DNA from: Caldalkalibacillus salinus
GTDB lineage: Bacteria; Bacillota; Bacilli; Caldalkalibacillales; JCM-10596
Assembly: GCF_016745835.1 (NCBI RefSeq)
Contig: NZ_JAERVL010000020.1
Span: 1-64,000 of the forward strand
Direction: 5' to 3'
DNA: 64,000 nt
Shown: one piece after another, positions 55,506-64,000 of the stretch
Layout: every line of letters begins with the position of its first letter
Numbering within the stretch: the stretch's first letter is position 1
The notes under the pieces: generated by a model
Seen by the model: the letters and a program-made list of their open reading frames with translations, nothing else
What the model was told of the DNA's origin: nothing
Database searches by the model: none
Translations under genes and position numbers: made by a program

Positions 55506-56103
55506 CGTTGTTCACGTATCCCCACGTCTGTAATATTTTTAAAAGCTGTGTTTTTGTTTCCTCTCTGGTGCCACTATTATCTATGTAAGCATGTCCTTTG
55601 TCCTTTTTTTCCTCAATAGACATTTGACTTTCCATTTTTGCTAAGGCTGTATGCTCATCTATCTCATCACGTTGCATAAGTCTTTGCTTCTGAATGTCCT
55701 CAGGCACATATACTACTAGAATCTTTTCTACCAAGTAGGTAAGTTCACTTTCAAATAAAAGGGGGATGTCTAAAACAATCAAGTCTTCGTCCCTCTCTTG
55801 GGCTTGTCGCTTTCGTTCGGTCATTCGTTCACGTATGGCTGGATGGATAATCCCATTTAGAGCTGAGCGTTTTTGGGCATCATGAAAGATCATACTTCCC
55901 AACTTTTCTCGGTCCAAATGGCCATTACGTTGTATGACTTCTATACCAAACTGGTCTACGATGGCTTCTAAAGTCGGCTCCCCAGGTTTCACCACTTCTC
56001 TGGCAATTTGGTCAGCGTCTATCACAACGGCCCCGAGTTCGCTTAACATACTCGAGACCGTTGATTTACCACTTGCAATTCCGCCTGTCAATCCAATGAC
56101 CAT
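55489..56103 (-). CDS. coaE: Dephospho-CoA kinase
   Basis: Last step of CoA synthesis, phosphorylating the 3' hydroxyl of dephospho-CoA. P-loop GLTGGIASGKSTVSSML at the N-terminus; DADQIAREVVKPGEP and VLDIPLLFESELTYLV are the conserved segments. About 204 residues. The ATG at 56103 (6 nt after GGAGG) is preferred to 56109. Located between ytaF and the SLT gene as in B. subtilis ytaG. Confidence 0.96.
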   Translation of the reverse strand: MVIGLTGGIASGKSTVSSMLSELGAVVIDADQIAREVVKPGEPTLEAIVDQFGIEVIQRNGHLDREKLGSMIFHDAQKRSALNGIIHPAIRERMTERKRQAQERDEDLIVLDIPLLFESELTYLVEKILVVYVPEDIQKQRLMQRDEIDEHTALAKMESQMSIEEKKDKGHAYIDNSGTREETKTQLLKILQTWGYVNNDETKS

Positions 56104-56115
56104 ACGCATCCTCCA

Positions 56116-56802
56116 TCAAAAAATCTTAATTAGTCCAAATAGTATGAGTATCACACCTGGAATGTAGCTGAGTTTAGCCATCCATTCCCTCGTTGAAAAA
56201 GCGGCACCTACCCTTAAACCAAGGTATACAAATGAGCTACTCATTGTGGCCATAATCAAAGCTGTGGCCAAAGGGGAATAGCCTAGTAAAGCAGCACCGA
56301 TGCCTGCACCGAAAGCGTCTAAACTCAAAGCGATGCCTAAGACGAAGGCTTCTACCCCAGAAATTACGCCAGAACGATCAATATCGGCCATCATCGGTTT
56401 TCGAAGCACATGAATCACAATACCGAGCTTTTTAATTTCAATCGTCCATACTTTACTGACTTCTTGTGCTACAGTAGCTTCATTGTTGCCAGAATGATCT
56501 TTAGCATCAGACCGAGCATCAGTAGATTCTTTACTCGGTTTAGATATATTATACAGCGCCCATATGCCAATCATCACTAAAATGAATCCACCGATCATCT
56601 CTGCTACTTGTGGAGAGATCATATAGCTCATCCCTTGCCCCATAGCCATCGCAAGAACGATCGATGTGCCGGAGCAAATAGCAATAATGAATATAGATTT
56701 TAGCGGAATGGTCACTCTTCTTAACCCATATGTGATGCCGACGCCAAAGCTATCTAGGCTAACGGCGAACGATAACACGAGTAAGGAAGCGATTTGTATC
56801 AC
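56116..56802 (-). CDS. ytaF: Sporulation membrane protein YtaF
   Basis: A 228-residue protein with about six helices in two repeats, related to the MntP manganese-efflux fold. The repeats contain FAVSLDSFGVGITYGLR (near 14) and GIALSLDAFGAGIGAALLG (near 160). In B. subtilis ytaF is linked to mutM and coaE. Starts with GTG, with GGAGGA upstream. Role in sporulation is by family name; the transport activity is not shown. Confidence 0.9.
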   Translation of the reverse strand: MIQIASLLVLSFAVSLDSFGVGITYGLRRVTIPLKSIFIIAICSGTSIVLAMAMGQGMSYMISPQVAEMIGGFILVMIGIWALYNISKPSKESTDARSDAKDHSGNNEATVAQEVSKVWTIEIKKLGIVIHVLRKPMMADIDRSGVISGVEAFVLGIALSLDAFGAGIGAALLGYSPLATALIMATMSSSFVYLGLRVGAAFSTREWMAKLSYIPGVILILFGLIKIF

Positions 56803-56934
56803 TTACGGTTCCTCCTCCACATCTGATCAGAGCTTTTCTCTACTCTTCTTTTATGATATGGGCGAAGGACTATATTGTGACTTACATATTATCCTTTCAT
56901 CTTTGGCTTTGAGTCACTGCGACCTACCCTGACG

Positions 56935-57777
56935 CTATAAACGCTGGCAGTTTGGGCAGTAGTGTGTCGAGCGTCCCCCCACAATGATTCTTTCAATAGG
57001 GGTTCCACAATTGAAGCAAGGTTCTCCTTTCCTAGCGTATAGCTTAAGCATACGTTTGAATTCACCCTTGACGCCTTCACCGTAAGTAAAATCTCTAAAG
57101 CTATTGCCACCTAATGTGATGGAATGTTGTATGACCTCTAATATACGACGGTAAATGCCTTCTTGTTCTCTTGGGGTTAAGGTATGCGATAACCGCTGAG
57201 GATGAACCCCCTGTTCGCCATCAAACCAGAGGACTTCATCACATATATAATTGCCTAAACCAGTAAAGACAGACTGATCAAGTAACAAGGCTTTTATGTG
57301 GCGCTTTCTAGAGCTTAATCGTTCCTGTAAAGCTTCTAAAGTAAAAGCGTCTGACAATGGGTCAATCCCCGCATGATATAGTCCCTTAATCTGCTGATAC
57401 TCACCCTTAGGAACGAGGAAAATATCGCCAAACTTGCGTACGTCAATGTATGCTAGTCCCTCTTCCTCTTTTTCTAAGTGAAAAAAAAGGTGAAGATGTT
57501 TTTGCTCTCTTTCCTCTGGCTTAATCATCTGAAACTTTCCCGTCATGCGAAAATGTACAACGAGCTCATAATGCTCGCCGACTTCTATACGTAAATATTT
57601 ACCCGTTCGTCTGATACGTCCAAATGTCTGACCTTTTATCAGCGTTTTAAACTCTTCTTTGTCATCGGGGTAATTAATGATACGCGGCCAGTAAATATCA
57701 CAATCTGTAATCGTTTTGCCCTCAATTTCTGGGGCTAGTGTTCTGGCTACAACTTCAACTTCTGGTAACTCTGGCAC
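56935..57777 (-). CDS. mutM: DNA-formamidopyrimidine glycosylase
   Basis: Removes 8-oxoguanine and formamidopyrimidines. 280 residues: N-terminal PELPEVEVV with the catalytic proline and Glu, a helix-two-turn-helix with KALLLDQSVFTGLGNYICDE, and the C-terminal zinc finger (CFNCGTPIERIIVGGRSTHY then CPNC). GTG start with AAGGGAAG upstream. Follows polA directly, as in Bacillus. Confidence 0.97.
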   Translation of the reverse strand: MPELPEVEVVARTLAPEIEGKTITDCDIYWPRIINYPDDKEEFKTLIKGQTFGRIRRTGKYLRIEVGEHYELVVHFRMTGKFQMIKPEEREQKHLHLFFHLEKEEEGLAYIDVRKFGDIFLVPKGEYQQIKGLYHAGIDPLSDAFTLEALQERLSSRKRHIKALLLDQSVFTGLGNYICDEVLWFDGEQGVHPQRLSHTLTPREQEGIYRRILEVIQHSITLGGNSFRDFTYGEGVKGEFKRMLKLYARKGEPCFNCGTPIERIIVGGRSTHYCPNCQRL

Positions 57778-57795
57778 TGTATTTCTTCCCTTCTG

Positions 57796-60438
57796 TTATT
57801 TAGCGTCATACCATGTGTTTCCAACACTGACGTCCACTTTTAACGGTACACTTAAAGACATGGCAGATTCCATGACCTCAGTGACGAGTGCCTTCATCTG
57901 CTCCTCTTCCTCTTTCGGTACGTCAAAGATCAGTTCATCGTGAACTTGTAGGAGTAATTTTGATTTGAGATTGTTTTCTTTCAACTGTTGGTCCATATGA
58001 ACCATCGCCTTTTTAATGATGTCGGCTGCTGTGCCTTGGATGGGTGTATTCATGGCCGTTCTTTCTGCAAAACTACGCCTATTGAAATTACGGTTATTAA
58101 TTTCGGGTAGGTATCGTCTACGGTGTAACAACGTGGTCACATACCCGTCTTTCTTCGCTTGTTGCACGACGTCTTCCATAAACTGTTTAACGCCTGGATA
58201 TGATTCGAAGTATCGGTCAATGAATTGTCCTGCTTCTTTTCTCGTGATGTTGAGGTTTTGAGAGAGGCCATAATCACTGATACCGTATACGATACCGAAA
58301 TTGACAGCTTTAGCTGTTCTACGCATAAGGGATGTGACTTCATCTTCACTCACATGGAAGACATCAACGGCCGTTTTCGTGTGAATATCCATTTCTTCGT
58401 TGAACGCTTTGATCAATTCATTATCTCCACAAATGTGGGCTAGAACCCGTAATTCTATCTGTGAATAGTCTGCTGCAAGAATCACGGCATTGTCACGGGT
58501 TGGGACGAAGGCCTTTCTTATTTTTCTCCCTTCCTCTAAACGTATTGGTATATTTTGTAAGTTAGGATCGGTAGAACTGAGTCGGCCCGTCGCGGCAATC
58601 GTTTGTTGGAAATTGGTGTGCACTTTTTTCGTGTCTTCATGGACCACTTTTAGTAATCCTTCAATATAGGTAGAGTGTAACTTCCCTAGCTGACGATAAT
58701 GAAGGATCTTGCCCACAATTTCGTGTTGAGGTTCGAGCTTCTCTAACACATCAGCATTGGTGGAGTATCCGGTTTTTGTTTTCTTAATGACCGGCAAGTT
58801 CAACTTTTCGAACAAAACCTCTCCTAATTGCTTAGGTGAGTTGATGTTAAACGTGGTACCAGCTAAATCATAAATCTCTTTCGTTAAGCCTTCCAGACGC
58901 TCCTGTAGTTCTGTTTCCATCTGGTGGAGGGTATCAATATCGACACTGATTCCCTCATACTCCATCTGACCCAACACTTGACTGAGGGGCAACTCCAAGT
59001 CCTTTAGCAGCGATGATAGCTCGTGTTCCTCTAACTTAGCAGCTAAATGATCCTTAGCACGGTAAACAGCTTCTGCTTTATTAGACACGTGTTGCGTCAA
59101 CGTATCACCTTGTTCCGGTTGCTGGCGCTTGGCCCCTTTTCCATAAAATTGTTCGTCACTATTAATCGTGATATTACCGTAGGCTTTTGCGATTGTTTGA
59201 ATGTTGTAGCCTGAGTCCGACGGGTTGAGTAAATAGGAAGCCAGGAAAGGATCAAACGTGACCCCTTGTAGGTCTATATTTTTCCACTTAAGGGCAACTT
59301 GTGTCCGTTTTGCATGATAAACCCACTTCTCTTGGTCAGGATTTTCTAACCAAGCCTTGAACGTTGGATTGTTTACCACTTCGGGGGTAAGGTAGAAATG
59401 ACCTTTTTCATTACGGATGGCATACCCATAGATGGGCGCTTGATGATACTGGTCGTCCCAAATTTCGACGTGCAAAGCTGCTGGTGACACTAGGGCGTTG
59501 TCCAACTGGTCTTGTTCCTGTTCTGTGATGGTGATGATATCATATTCTTCTAGATCTTCTTCTTCCTCAACTGTTCCTCCAACTCGTTCAAGTATAGAGT
59601 TAAACTCCAATTCCTTGAACAAAGGAACCACTTTTTCGACATCATAACCGTCATACTTTGCTTGTTCAATATTGACTTCTAACGGGGCTTCCCTGAGTAT
59701 GGTAGCTAAATCCTTACTCATAAAAGCATCATCTTTATGGTTCGTTAGGTTTTCTTTTAATTTCTTCCCGGACACCCCATCTAAATGTTCGTAGACATTC
59801 TCAACCGTTTCAAATTGATGGAGTAGTTTTAGCGCCGTTTTCTCACCTACCCCAGGAACGCCAGGGATGTTATCTGAGGCATCACCCATCAACCCCTTAA
59901 GGTCAACAATTTGGTTGGGTTTCAGTTCATACTTATTGTACAGGGCCTCTAAATCGTAGTATTCCACTTCACTAATCCCTTTTCTGGTCAGTGCCACATG
60001 GGTGTGCTCCGATACGAGTTGGAGCATATCCTTATCTCCAGTAAACACTTTTGTGGTGAGGCCCTGAGTATCCGCTTGTTTCGTTAGCGTCCCAATAATA
60101 TCATCCGCTTCATAGCCTTCTAATTCGTAACGTTCAATTGAAAACGCATCTAAGAGCTCACGGATGATCGGAAACTGCTCAGATAGCTCATTAGGGGATT
60201 TTTGGCGTTTGCCCTTGTACGCTTTGTAATCAGTATGTCTGAACGTGACTTTTCCTGCATCAAATGCGACGAGGATATGTGTAGGCTTTTCTTCTTCTAA
60301 TATTCTTAAAAGCATTGTTGTAAAGCCGTAAACAGCATTGGTGTATACGCCTTTTTCGCTGCTTAACAGTGGCAAAGCATAAAAAGCTCGACTGGCAATA
60401 CTATTACCGTCGATCAGTATCAATTTATTATTGGACAT
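57796..60438 (-). CDS. polA: DNA polymerase I
   Basis: Family A polymerase of 880 residues. 5'-3' exonuclease domain (1-290; LILIDGNSIASRAFYALPLL, KVFTGDKDMLQLV, GLMGDASDNIPGVPGVG), a 3'-5' exonuclease-like domain (about 300-470) and the polymerase domain with motif A DYSQIELRVLAHI, the O helix RRTAKAVNFGIVYGISDYGL and motif C LQVHDELIFDV. In the middle domain the DxE exonuclease motif is replaced (LHVEIWDDQYHQ), so proofreading is probably absent, as in Geobacillus PolA. Extended -10 promoter 45 bp upstream. Confidence 0.97.
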   Translation of the reverse strand: MSNNKLILIDGNSIASRAFYALPLLSSEKGVYTNAVYGFTTMLLRILEEEKPTHILVAFDAGKVTFRHTDYKAYKGKRQKSPNELSEQFPIIRELLDAFSIERYELEGYEADDIIGTLTKQADTQGLTTKVFTGDKDMLQLVSEHTHVALTRKGISEVEYYDLEALYNKYELKPNQIVDLKGLMGDASDNIPGVPGVGEKTALKLLHQFETVENVYEHLDGVSGKKLKENLTNHKDDAFMSKDLATILREAPLEVNIEQAKYDGYDVEKVVPLFKELEFNSILERVGGTVEEEEDLEEYDIITITEQEQDQLDNALVSPAALHVEIWDDQYHQAPIYGYAIRNEKGHFYLTPEVVNNPTFKAWLENPDQEKWVYHAKRTQVALKWKNIDLQGVTFDPFLASYLLNPSDSGYNIQTIAKAYGNITINSDEQFYGKGAKRQQPEQGDTLTQHVSNKAEAVYRAKDHLAAKLEEHELSSLLKDLELPLSQVLGQMEYEGISVDIDTLHQMETELQERLEGLTKEIYDLAGTTFNINSPKQLGEVLFEKLNLPVIKKTKTGYSTNADVLEKLEPQHEIVGKILHYRQLGKLHSTYIEGLLKVVHEDTKKVHTNFQQTIAATGRLSSTDPNLQNIPIRLEEGRKIRKAFVPTRDNAVILAADYSQIELRVLAHICGDNELIKAFNEEMDIHTKTAVDVFHVSEDEVTSLMRRTAKAVNFGIVYGISDYGLSQNLNITRKEAGQFIDRYFESYPGVKQFMEDVVQQAKKDGYVTTLLHRRRYLPEINNRNFNRRSFAERTAMNTPIQGTAADIIKKAMVHMDQQLKENNLKSKLLLQVHDELIFDVPKEEEEQMKALVTEVMESAMSLSVPLKVDVSVGNTWYDAK

Positions 60439-60482
60439 ATTCTCACCTATCCTGGTTATTGGGTTATCATTTACTTACTAAC

Positions 60483-60491
60483 ATTATACCA
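60483..60491 (-). promoter_or_regulatory. Extended -10 promoter of polA
   Basis: On the minus strand TGGTATAAT, an extended -10 element (TG-N-TATAAT), 45 bp upstream of polA; only a poor -35 (TTTGTT or TTGTTC) at 15-16 bp. Confidence 0.5.
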
Positions 60492-60652
60492 ACTAGAGGG
60501 GCCGAACAAAAGTACGAGAGGAAAGTTGTCCTAACAAAGAAGAAGTTCTTCTACAATCTGAAACACCTCTTTGTCGTGAGAGGTCATCGCTCTTCTCACT
60601 ACTAAATTTAATCATGTGACCTAATGAATGGGATAACCATTTTTTTTATTTT

Positions 60653-60696
60653 ATAGAAAAACATCATACCTTTTCATAGGGAAAAAGTATGATGTA
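60653..60696 (-). terminator. Terminator of the ars cassette
   Basis: Long stem ACATCATAC-TTTTTC / GAAAA-GGTATGATGT followed on the minus strand by TTTTTCTAT. The one non-standard pair is G:U only in minus-strand RNA. It lies 22 bp after arsC, so the ars genes and polA are separate units. Confidence 0.85.
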
Positions 60697-60717
60697 TGGG
60701 TGATTGTCATTTTGTTA

Positions 60718-61140
60718 TTATTCTCCTTCACGTACAAATGCTTCGATGCGGCCCTTGATTTGATCTCGAACGGCGCGAAATTTGGCCATGACTTCTTCTT
60801 CCGACCCTTGTGCTTGGGCTGGATCATCAAAGCCCCAGTGCCAACGCTTAGCCTTAGGGTTATTTACCGCCGGGCAATGTTCGTCTGCATGACCACAAAG
60901 TGTAATGATATAATCCGCCTCTTGTAATGTTTGCTGTTCAATCACATCTGAAGTCTGGTCCGTGATATCAACATCAGCTTCTTTCATGACTTGTACAGCT
61001 CGAGGGTTAAGCCCATGTGCTTCTAAACCCGCCGACTTAACCTCGTATTTGTTCCCACCTACTGCTTCTAGAAAGCCGTGAGCCATTTGACTACGGCATG
61101 AATTACCCGTACACAAGAAATAAACGAGCGGTTTTGACAT
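60718..61140 (-). CDS. arsC: Arsenate reductase, thioredoxin-coupled
   Basis: A low-molecular-weight-phosphatase-type ArsC of 140 residues. The loop [12 protein letters not shown] (Cys10) and the cysteine pair in [13 protein letters not shown] (Cys82 and Cys89) give the redox triad. Reduces arsenate to arsenite for export. The ATG at 61140 puts the catalytic cysteine at residue 10, as in B. subtilis ArsC; the frame opens at TTG 61149. Last of arsR-arsB-arsC. Confidence 0.94.
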   Translation of the reverse strand: MSKPLVYFLCTGNSCRSQMAHGFLEAVGGNKYEVKSAGLEAHGLNPRAVQVMKEADVDITDQTSDVIEQQTLQEADYIITLCGHADEHCPAVNNPKAKRWHWGFDDPAQAQGSEEEVMAKFRAVRDQIKGRIEAFVREGE

Positions 61141-61239
61141 CTTTATCAATTCCTTTCCTTGGAGATGTTAGTATTATGATTCCTAAAGTTAAATGATTTT
61201 GGTTTCCTCTTCTTTTATTACCTTTAATCATACACAGCA

Positions 61240-61305
61240 GCATCAACCGATGATGAGCAACCCTTTACCATACGTAGCAGCTGCATCAACCGATGATGAG
61301 CAACC
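61240..61305. repeat. 23-bp direct repeat at the arsB 3' end
   Basis: GCATCAACCGATGATGAGCAA followed by CC occurs at 61283-61305, where it spans the last arsB codons and stop, and again at 61240-61262 downstream, 43 bp apart. It looks like a duplication of the gene's tail; the second copy is non-coding. Confidence 0.85.
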
Positions 61306-62578
61306 ATACATAAAGACCCATCAAGGTTACGATCAGGGTTGGCACCGTTAAGATCACACCGACTTTAAAGTAGTACCCCCATGTAATCTTAACCCCTTTC
61401 TGAGCGAGCACGTGTAGCCATAATAGTGTTGCTAATGACCCTATGGGTGTAATCTTTGGTCCTAAGTCAGACCCGATCACGTTGGCGTAGATGAGTGCTT
61501 CTCTCACCATTCCTGTGGCCGTCGTCCCCTCAATCGCTAAAGCATTAATCATTACGGTTGGCATATTGTTCATCACGGAGGAGAGAATAGCGGCAACAAA
61601 TCCCATGACCATCGTAGCCGCAAATAACCCTTGGTCCGCGGCCACCTGCAGCCACTGACCTAACATTTCCGTTAATCCTACGTTATGCAAGCCGTAGACA
61701 ACCACATACATACCGATGGAAAAGACAACGACAGCCCAAGGTGCACCCTTGACGACCTCTTTGACTTTCATGGCATCGCTGTTTCTAGCTGCCAGCATAA
61801 AAATAACAGCCACTGTACCCGCGACAACTGAAACAGGGAGATGGAAGGATTCAGTGATTAAGTAGCCGACGAGCAATATACCGAGAATATACCATGATAA
61901 TTTAAACAATCGTTGATCTTTTATGGCCTCACGAGGCTGTTTAAGGTGTGATAGGCTGTACTCTTTGGGTATCCCTTTACGGAAAAAGATATACAATACA
62001 GTTAAGCTTGCTGCTAGCGCAAAAAAGTTAGGAACAATCATGCGGGTTGCATACTCAATAAACCCAATGTCAAAAAAGTTGGCTGACACAATGTTAACGA
62101 GGTTACTCACAATTAAGGGAAGGGATGTTGTGTCTGCTATGAAACCACTGGCCATAACGAAGGGTATGACCATTTGTTCCTTAAACTGTAAGGCTCGGAC
62201 TTGGGCTAAAACAATAGGCGTTAAAATCAATGCCGCACCGTCATTGGCGAAGAAGGCAGCCACTAGCGCGCCTAATAATACAATGTAAACAAACATAAGG
62301 TTCCCGCTACCCTTGGCGAGACGAGCCATATGCAAGGCAGACCACTCAAATAGTCCAATACGGTCTAAGATAAGAGATATTAATATAATGGCAACAAACG
62401 CTAACGTAGCGTCCCAAACGATGCCGGTCACCGTAATCACATCTTGAAAAGTGACAACTCCCAATAAAAGGGCCAGCAGCGCACCTCCCATCGCAGACCA
62501 GCCTATGGAAAGATTCCTCGGTTGCCAAATAACAAACAACAAAGTGATTAAAAAAACGATTATTGCAATCGTAGTCAT
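61286..62578 (-). CDS. arsB: Arsenite efflux permease ArsB
   Basis: ArsB/NhaD-superfamily antiporter of 430 residues with about 12 helices that exports arsenite (and antimonite). The segments [38 protein letters not shown] and [17 protein letters not shown] are characteristic. No ArsA ATPase is present, so it should work as a secondary transporter. AAGGAG precedes the ATG. Downstream of arsR by 22 bp. Confidence 0.94.
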   Translation of the reverse strand: MTTIAIIVFLITLLFVIWQPRNLSIGWSAMGGALLALLLGVVTFQDVITVTGIVWDATLAFVAIILISLILDRIGLFEWSALHMARLAKGSGNLMFVYIVLLGALVAAFFANDGAALILTPIVLAQVRALQFKEQMVIPFVMASGFIADTTSLPLIVSNLVNIVSANFFDIGFIEYATRMIVPNFFALAASLTVLYIFFRKGIPKEYSLSHLKQPREAIKDQRLFKLSWYILGILLVGYLITESFHLPVSVVAGTVAVIFMLAARNSDAMKVKEVVKGAPWAVVVFSIGMYVVVYGLHNVGLTEMLGQWLQVAADQGLFAATMVMGFVAAILSSVMNNMPTVMINALAIEGTTATGMVREALIYANVIGSDLGPKITPIGSLATLLWLHVLAQKGVKITWGYYFKVGVILTVPTLIVTLMGLYVWLLIIG

Positions 62579-62600
62579 ACCAGCACTCCTTATCTCACAA

Positions 62601-62933
62601 TTAGTCTACATCCTCTTGGCATACGAGCATGCCATTTTCATTTAAGGCTTGAATAGCCTGTGTCATATCTGGTAAATCATGTAAGAACTGCGTTGTGTCA
62701 TGTAAGACATCCCTATTCAAGGAATAAAACACCCATTGCCGACGCCGTTCCTCTCGTACTAATCCTGTTTCTTTTAACCGATGCATATGTTTTGATATAG
62801 CCGGTTGCGAGATCTGAAAAATCGGTACTAGCTCACATATACAAAAATCCCTATGATTAAGAAGGGCCACCATTTTTAATCGCGTGGGGTCTCCTAGAGC
62901 CTTAAATCTCTTAGCCAGCGTTTCTATGGACAC
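62601..62933 (-). CDS. arsR: ArsR-family arsenic-responsive repressor
   Basis: A winged-helix repressor of 110 residues. The metal-binding helix has the CxC pair in [13 protein letters not shown], followed by the recognition helix [20 protein letters not shown]. The frame begins at GTG 62945 inside the GGTGGAG site; GTG 62933, 6 nt after it, is preferred ([10 protein letters not shown]). Autoregulated through the palindrome just upstream; released by As(III)/Sb(III) by family knowledge. Confidence 0.93.
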   Translation of the reverse strand: MSIETLAKRFKALGDPTRLKMVALLNHRDFCICELVPIFQISQPAISKHMHRLKETGLVREERRRQWVFYSLNRDVLHDTTQFLHDLPDMTQAIQALNENGMLVCQEDVD

Positions 62934-62965
62934 TTTCAACTCCACCTTTCTTCATCTTGCATCTT

Positions 62966-62991
62966 ATTATAATATAACTATATGGTTATAT
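62966..62991 (-). promoter_or_regulatory. Candidate ArsR operator and ars promoter
   Basis: Perfect inverted repeat ATATAAC-N6-GTTATAT (62972-62991) next to a TATAAT at 62966-62971 on the minus strand, 33 bp upstream of arsR. ArsR/SmtB proteins bind AT-rich dyads of this sort across the promoter. The -35 is weak. Confidence 0.6.
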
Positions 62992-63095
62992 ACTAGTGGA
63001 ATTTGAGATGTTGACTGAAATCTCTCATGCATTAGCTATTCCCTTTCAGTAACTAAGTCGCTTTAAACCAGTCGTTTAATGACATTACTTTTACA

Positions 63096-64000
63096 CTAAT
63101 CCTTTAGTACTGGATGACGATAAAAATGGACTGTAAATACACTCCCTTCACCTTCTACACTCTGGACGTCAATCTCACCATGATGCGCCTCCACGAGATG
63201 TTTGACGATCGCCAGACCTAATCCTGTTCCACCGGATTCACGACTTCTGTCCTTATCTACTCTGTAAAAACGTTCAAATATACGTGGGATCTCTTCCGCC
63301 TTGATTCCCACACCGGTGTCTTTAACGTCGACACTGTAACCTTTGTCCTTCCAAGGGTTAATATCAACGGTCACTTGCCCTTGTGGTGATGTATATTTAA
63401 TCGCATTCGTGATGAGATTGAGCAATATTTGATAGAGACGGTCGCGGTCAGCTTTGATCATATAAACTTGATCCTGTTCATATGTCATCTGGAGATTGAT
63501 CTCTTTTTCTTTTGCCTTTTCTAGCATAGATGGTTTTAAATCCTCGAGCACTTGCTTGATATCTACGTTTTCCCACTTAATGGAGAATCTGTTCTGTTCG
63601 ATGTGGGATAAATGCAGTAAATCCTGGATCAACCGATACAAACGATCGGACTCTTTGTGAATAATCTCAAGAAACGCTTTGAGATGTTCCTCTGAATACA
63701 TCGCACCTGATAATAAAGTCTCAGAGAAGCCCTTTATAGACGTTAAAGGGGTCTTTAACTCATGAGACACATTGGCTACGAAGTCTGCTCTGACCTGCTC
63801 TAGTTTTTTCAAATCTGTAATGTCATAAAAAAGAAGGACAATGCCTCTCGTTTTACCTTCTAGGTCTTTCACGGGTGCAACGGATAACTCAACTATTTTA
63901 CGGTGTATCCCTTGATTCATCGTTAATTGATTTTTCACTTCATGATCCTTGGCGAAGGCATCTTTGACCATGGTGATAATATCTTCCGGGAGCGGGGCCT
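63096..64000 (-). CDS. phoR: PhoR-like sensor histidine kinase, 3' part (runs off window)
   Basis: C-terminal part of a membrane histidine kinase; the frame is open to the window edge, so the N-terminal part is missing. Visible are the end of a PAS-like domain (LSVAPVKDLEGKTRGIVLLF), the H box FVANVSHELKTPLTSIKGF with the phospho-His, N box LLNLITNAIKYT, G1 DVKDTGVGI, F box IFERFYRVD and G2 GGTGLGLAIVKHL. In B. subtilis phoPR lies just upstream of polA, and here only arsRBC intervenes, so phoR is the best guess. Confidence 0.8.
   Translation of the reverse strand, partial: APLPEDIITMVKDAFAKDHEVKNQLTMNQGIHRKIVELSVAPVKDLEGKTRGIVLLFYDITDLKKLEQVRADFVANVSHELKTPLTSIKGFSETLLSGAMYSEEHLKAFLEIIHKESDRLYRLIQDLLHLSHIEQNRFSIKWENVDIKQVLEDLKPSMLEKAKEKEINLQMTYEQDQVYMIKADRDRLYQILLNLITNAIKYTSPQGQVTVDINPWKDKGYSVDVKDTGVGIKAEEIPRIFERFYRVDKDRSRESGGTGLGLAIVKHLVEAHHGEIDVQSVEGEGSVFTVHFYRHPVLKD

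Overview
The window is chromosomal DNA of an endospore-forming, transformable Gram-positive bacterium of the Bacillales. Gene order is the best clue: the blocks yqeG-yqeH-aroE-yhbY-nadD-yqeK-rsfS-yqeM, comER/comEA-comEB-comEC-yqzM, holA, rpsT, gpr-spoIIP-yqxA-lepA-hemW, the seven-gene hrcA heat-shock operon and rpsU-yqeY match the Bacillus subtilis yqe/com region almost gene for gene. Sporulation genes (gpr, spoIIP, yqxA, ytaF), a complete Mrp antiporter operon and a lipoprotein cytochrome c point to an aerobic, possibly alkaliphilic Bacillaceae member such as a Caldalkalibacillus-like organism; the genus is a guess. Most genes are on the minus strand and keep tight Shine-Dalgarno spacing; many starts are TTG or GTG.

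Layout. (1) 1-6.5 kb: yqeY-rpsU, a HIT protein, a short 6-phosphogluconate dehydrogenase, a Na/Pi cotransporter-type protein, deoC and a DUF1294 protein. (2) 4.4-12.6 kb: mtaB, rsmE, prmA, dnaJ, dnaK, grpE, hrcA, read right to left from a CIRCE-controlled promoter. (3) 12.6-23.5 kb: hemW, a phosphatase, lepA, yqxA, spoIIP, gpr, rpsT (plus strand), holA, then an ECF sigma/anti-sigma pair sitting between holA and yqzM. (4) 23.6-28.5 kb: the competence DNA-uptake genes. (5) 28.6-36.8 kb: leuS under a T-box leader, then the yqeM-yqeG ribosome, NAD and shikimate block. (6) 36.9-43.5 kb: an orphan exported peptide and mrpABCDEFG. (7) 43.5-49.2 kb: a five-gene oligopeptide ABC transporter in the D-F-A-B-C order of B. 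subtilis app. (8) 49.5-54.8 kb: two MFS transporters, a Cys/Met-type PLP enzyme, a lipoprotein cytochrome c and a single CheW. (9) 54.9-64 kb: lytic transglycosylase, coaE, ytaF, mutM, polA, an arsRBC cassette and the 3' part of a PhoR-like kinase that runs off the window.

How it works together: the window is mainly housekeeping (translation, chaperones, replication/repair, cofactor synthesis), with regulatory RNA and DNA devices that can be read directly: CIRCE, a leucine T-box, a candidate ECF autoregulatory promoter, a candidate ArsR operator and intra-operon hairpins. I see no CRISPR array, prophage, transposase, rRNA or tRNA gene, and no clearly new multi-gene system. The least explained items are the ECF/anti-sigma pair with its acidic external domain, the orphan exported 76-residue protein, a possible 34-residue membrane peptide and the extended propeptide of the germination protease.
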